Shown: positions 63,307 through 64,000 of the stretch, piece by piece
How the letters are laid out: each line of letters opens with the position of its first letter
How positions within the stretch are numbered: position 1 is the stretch's first letter
Assembly (NCBI RefSeq): GCF_004358205.1
Contig: NZ_SMYO01000006.1
Span: 372,001 to 436,000 of the forward strand
DNA from: Bacillus salipaludis
GTDB lineage: Bacteria; Bacillota; Bacilli; Bacillales_B; DSM-18226
Direction: 5' to 3'
DNA: 64,000 nt
Translations under genes and position numbers: made by a program
Notes under the pieces: model-generated
The model's input: the letters and a program-made list of their open reading frames with translations, nothing else
Database searches by the model: none
What the model was told of the DNA's origin: nothing

Positions 63307-64000
63307 TTGGTTCAGCTTCATTTATACAGCAAAAAATTTCCCTTTTTGAAAGAAGCATTTTTTTCACACTATCGTGAAATCGCAGCAGGTTACAGTCATC
63401 ATGTACTTCTAGAAAGCGGCCGGGGCGGTCGGTATAGCATCGCTGCATTTAATCCCGAGAAGATCATTACGGGAAAAAACCATCAACTCACCATACAAGA
63501 TGGAGACCATCAAGAACAGTTAAACGGAAACCCCCTGCATTTATTAAAGGAATGGATGGGGCAATACCATGTCGATAGAATTGAAGGGCTGCCTGATTTC
63601 CAAGGCGGTGCCATTGGATACATCAGCTATGACTATGGTCGTTATATTGAAAAACTACCCTCACTTGCAAAAGATGACCTCGAAATGCCGGAAATCTACT
63701 TTTTAATTTTTAAAGAATGGTTTGTATTCGATCATCATACAAACGAATTATGGTTATTATTTTTGCATGAAGAAGGAGAACCTATCGAAGAAAAGGCTGC
63801 ACTTTGGGAGAGCCGTTGGCTTGAAAAAATTCCGGCTGTTGAAACCTCAGAAACCGTTTTGATTCTGTCGGATTCATTAGAAGTTTCAATGGATGAGCAG
63901 CAGTTTATCAATGCCGTCAAGAAAGTTCAGGCATACATCGCTCAGGGGGATGTTTTTCAAGTCAATCTTTCCGTTCGGCAATCAAAACCCATGGAGGTAG
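63307..64000 (+). CDS. pabB: aminodeoxychorismate synthase component I (PabB), 5' part
   Basis: Open frame from TTG 63307 to the window edge, 231 codons. AGGAG at 63293-63297 gives a spacing of 9. It has the N-terminal anthranilate-synthase-I-like domain with LLESGRGGRYSIAAFNP near 35-51 and GGAIGYISYDYGRYIEKLP near 100-118, then the beginning of the chorismate-binding domain AYIAQGDVFQVNLSVRQ near 210-226. PabB makes 4-amino-4-deoxychorismate for folate. The FxxGAxGYISYD form suits PabB better than TrpE. In B. subtilis it heads the pab-sul-fol operon, so folate genes should follow outside the window. Confidence 0.88.
   Translation, partial: MVQLHLYSKKFPFLKEAFFSHYREIAAGYSHHVLLESGRGGRYSIAAFNPEKIITGKNHQLTIQDGDHQEQLNGNPLHLLKEWMGQYHVDRIEGLPDFQGGAIGYISYDYGRYIEKLPSLAKDDLEMPEIYFLIFKEWFVFDHHTNELWLLFLHEEGEPIEEKAALWESRWLEKIPAVETSETVLILSDSLEVSMDEQQFINAVKKVQAYIAQGDVFQVNLSVRQSKPMEV

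Overview
The window is a chromosomal segment of an AT-rich, endospore-forming Bacillaceae (Bacillus sensu lato; a Neobacillus- or Mesobacillus-like species is my guess). Support comes from a ger(A-B-C) spore germinant receptor operon, a KatX-like catalase, the B. subtilis-type ansR/ansAB arrangement, a TPP-riboswitch-controlled thiC, AGGAGG-type ribosome binding sites, frequent TTG/GTG starts and Rho-independent terminators. No rRNA, tRNA, CRISPR, phage or plasmid genes were seen. The one clear mobile element is a group IIC intron.

Layout. 0-6.7 kb: small membrane and hypothetical proteins, a TIGR01777 epimerase and the tldE/tldD pair. 6.7-8.6 kb: group IIC intron placed directly behind a terminator. 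8.6-10.1 kb: CysP/PiT-type permease and a 51-aa protein. 10.3-19.3 kb: an incomplete purine cluster, purF facing one way and purK-C-S-Q-L-M-N the other; purK is frameshifted, purE/B/H/D are absent, and both ends carry arrays of one 52-bp hairpin repeat. 19.3-22.7 kb: two-gene 2-oxoacid:ferredoxin oxidoreductase with fused subunits. 22.9-29 kb: membrane proteins, a TerC-family exporter, a class A penicillin-binding protein and an N/Q-rich anchored protein. 29.1-32.2 kb: TPP riboswitch, thiC, a zinc-ribbon miniprotein and a second, 14-unit 52-bp array. 32.3-38.4 kb: amino-acid ABC transporter with two M20 amidohydrolases and an MFS transporter interrupted by a stop codon; together these look like import and deacylation/decarbamoylation of modified amino acids. 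38.4-40.8 kb: several very small proteins, a Crh-like HPr homologue without the phosphorylatable histidine, and a YqiG-like flavin oxidoreductase. 41-46.7 kb: NlpC/P60 hydrolase, cupin operon, proline iminopeptidase-like hydrolase, catalase. 46.9-51 kb: ger operon bracketed by two related palindromes. 51-59.5 kb: transglutaminase-like protein, MMPL exporter, secreted acidic protein, SWIM-SNF2 helicase, arylamine N-acetyltransferase. 59.5-64 kb: ansR/ansAB, flavin reductase, and the start of pabB running off the end.

The most unusual signal is non-coding. Three arrays (10.3, 18.9 and 31.4 kb) have an almost indel-free period of exactly 52 bp, and a fourth (54.4 kb) has a period of exactly 21 bp. 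Both are near whole numbers of DNA helical turns, and all four lie at the 3' ends of operons. Two of the 52-bp families have unrelated stems but show a common GGGCTT loop. A dozen proteins under 75 aa, most with good ribosome binding sites, are also annotated here.
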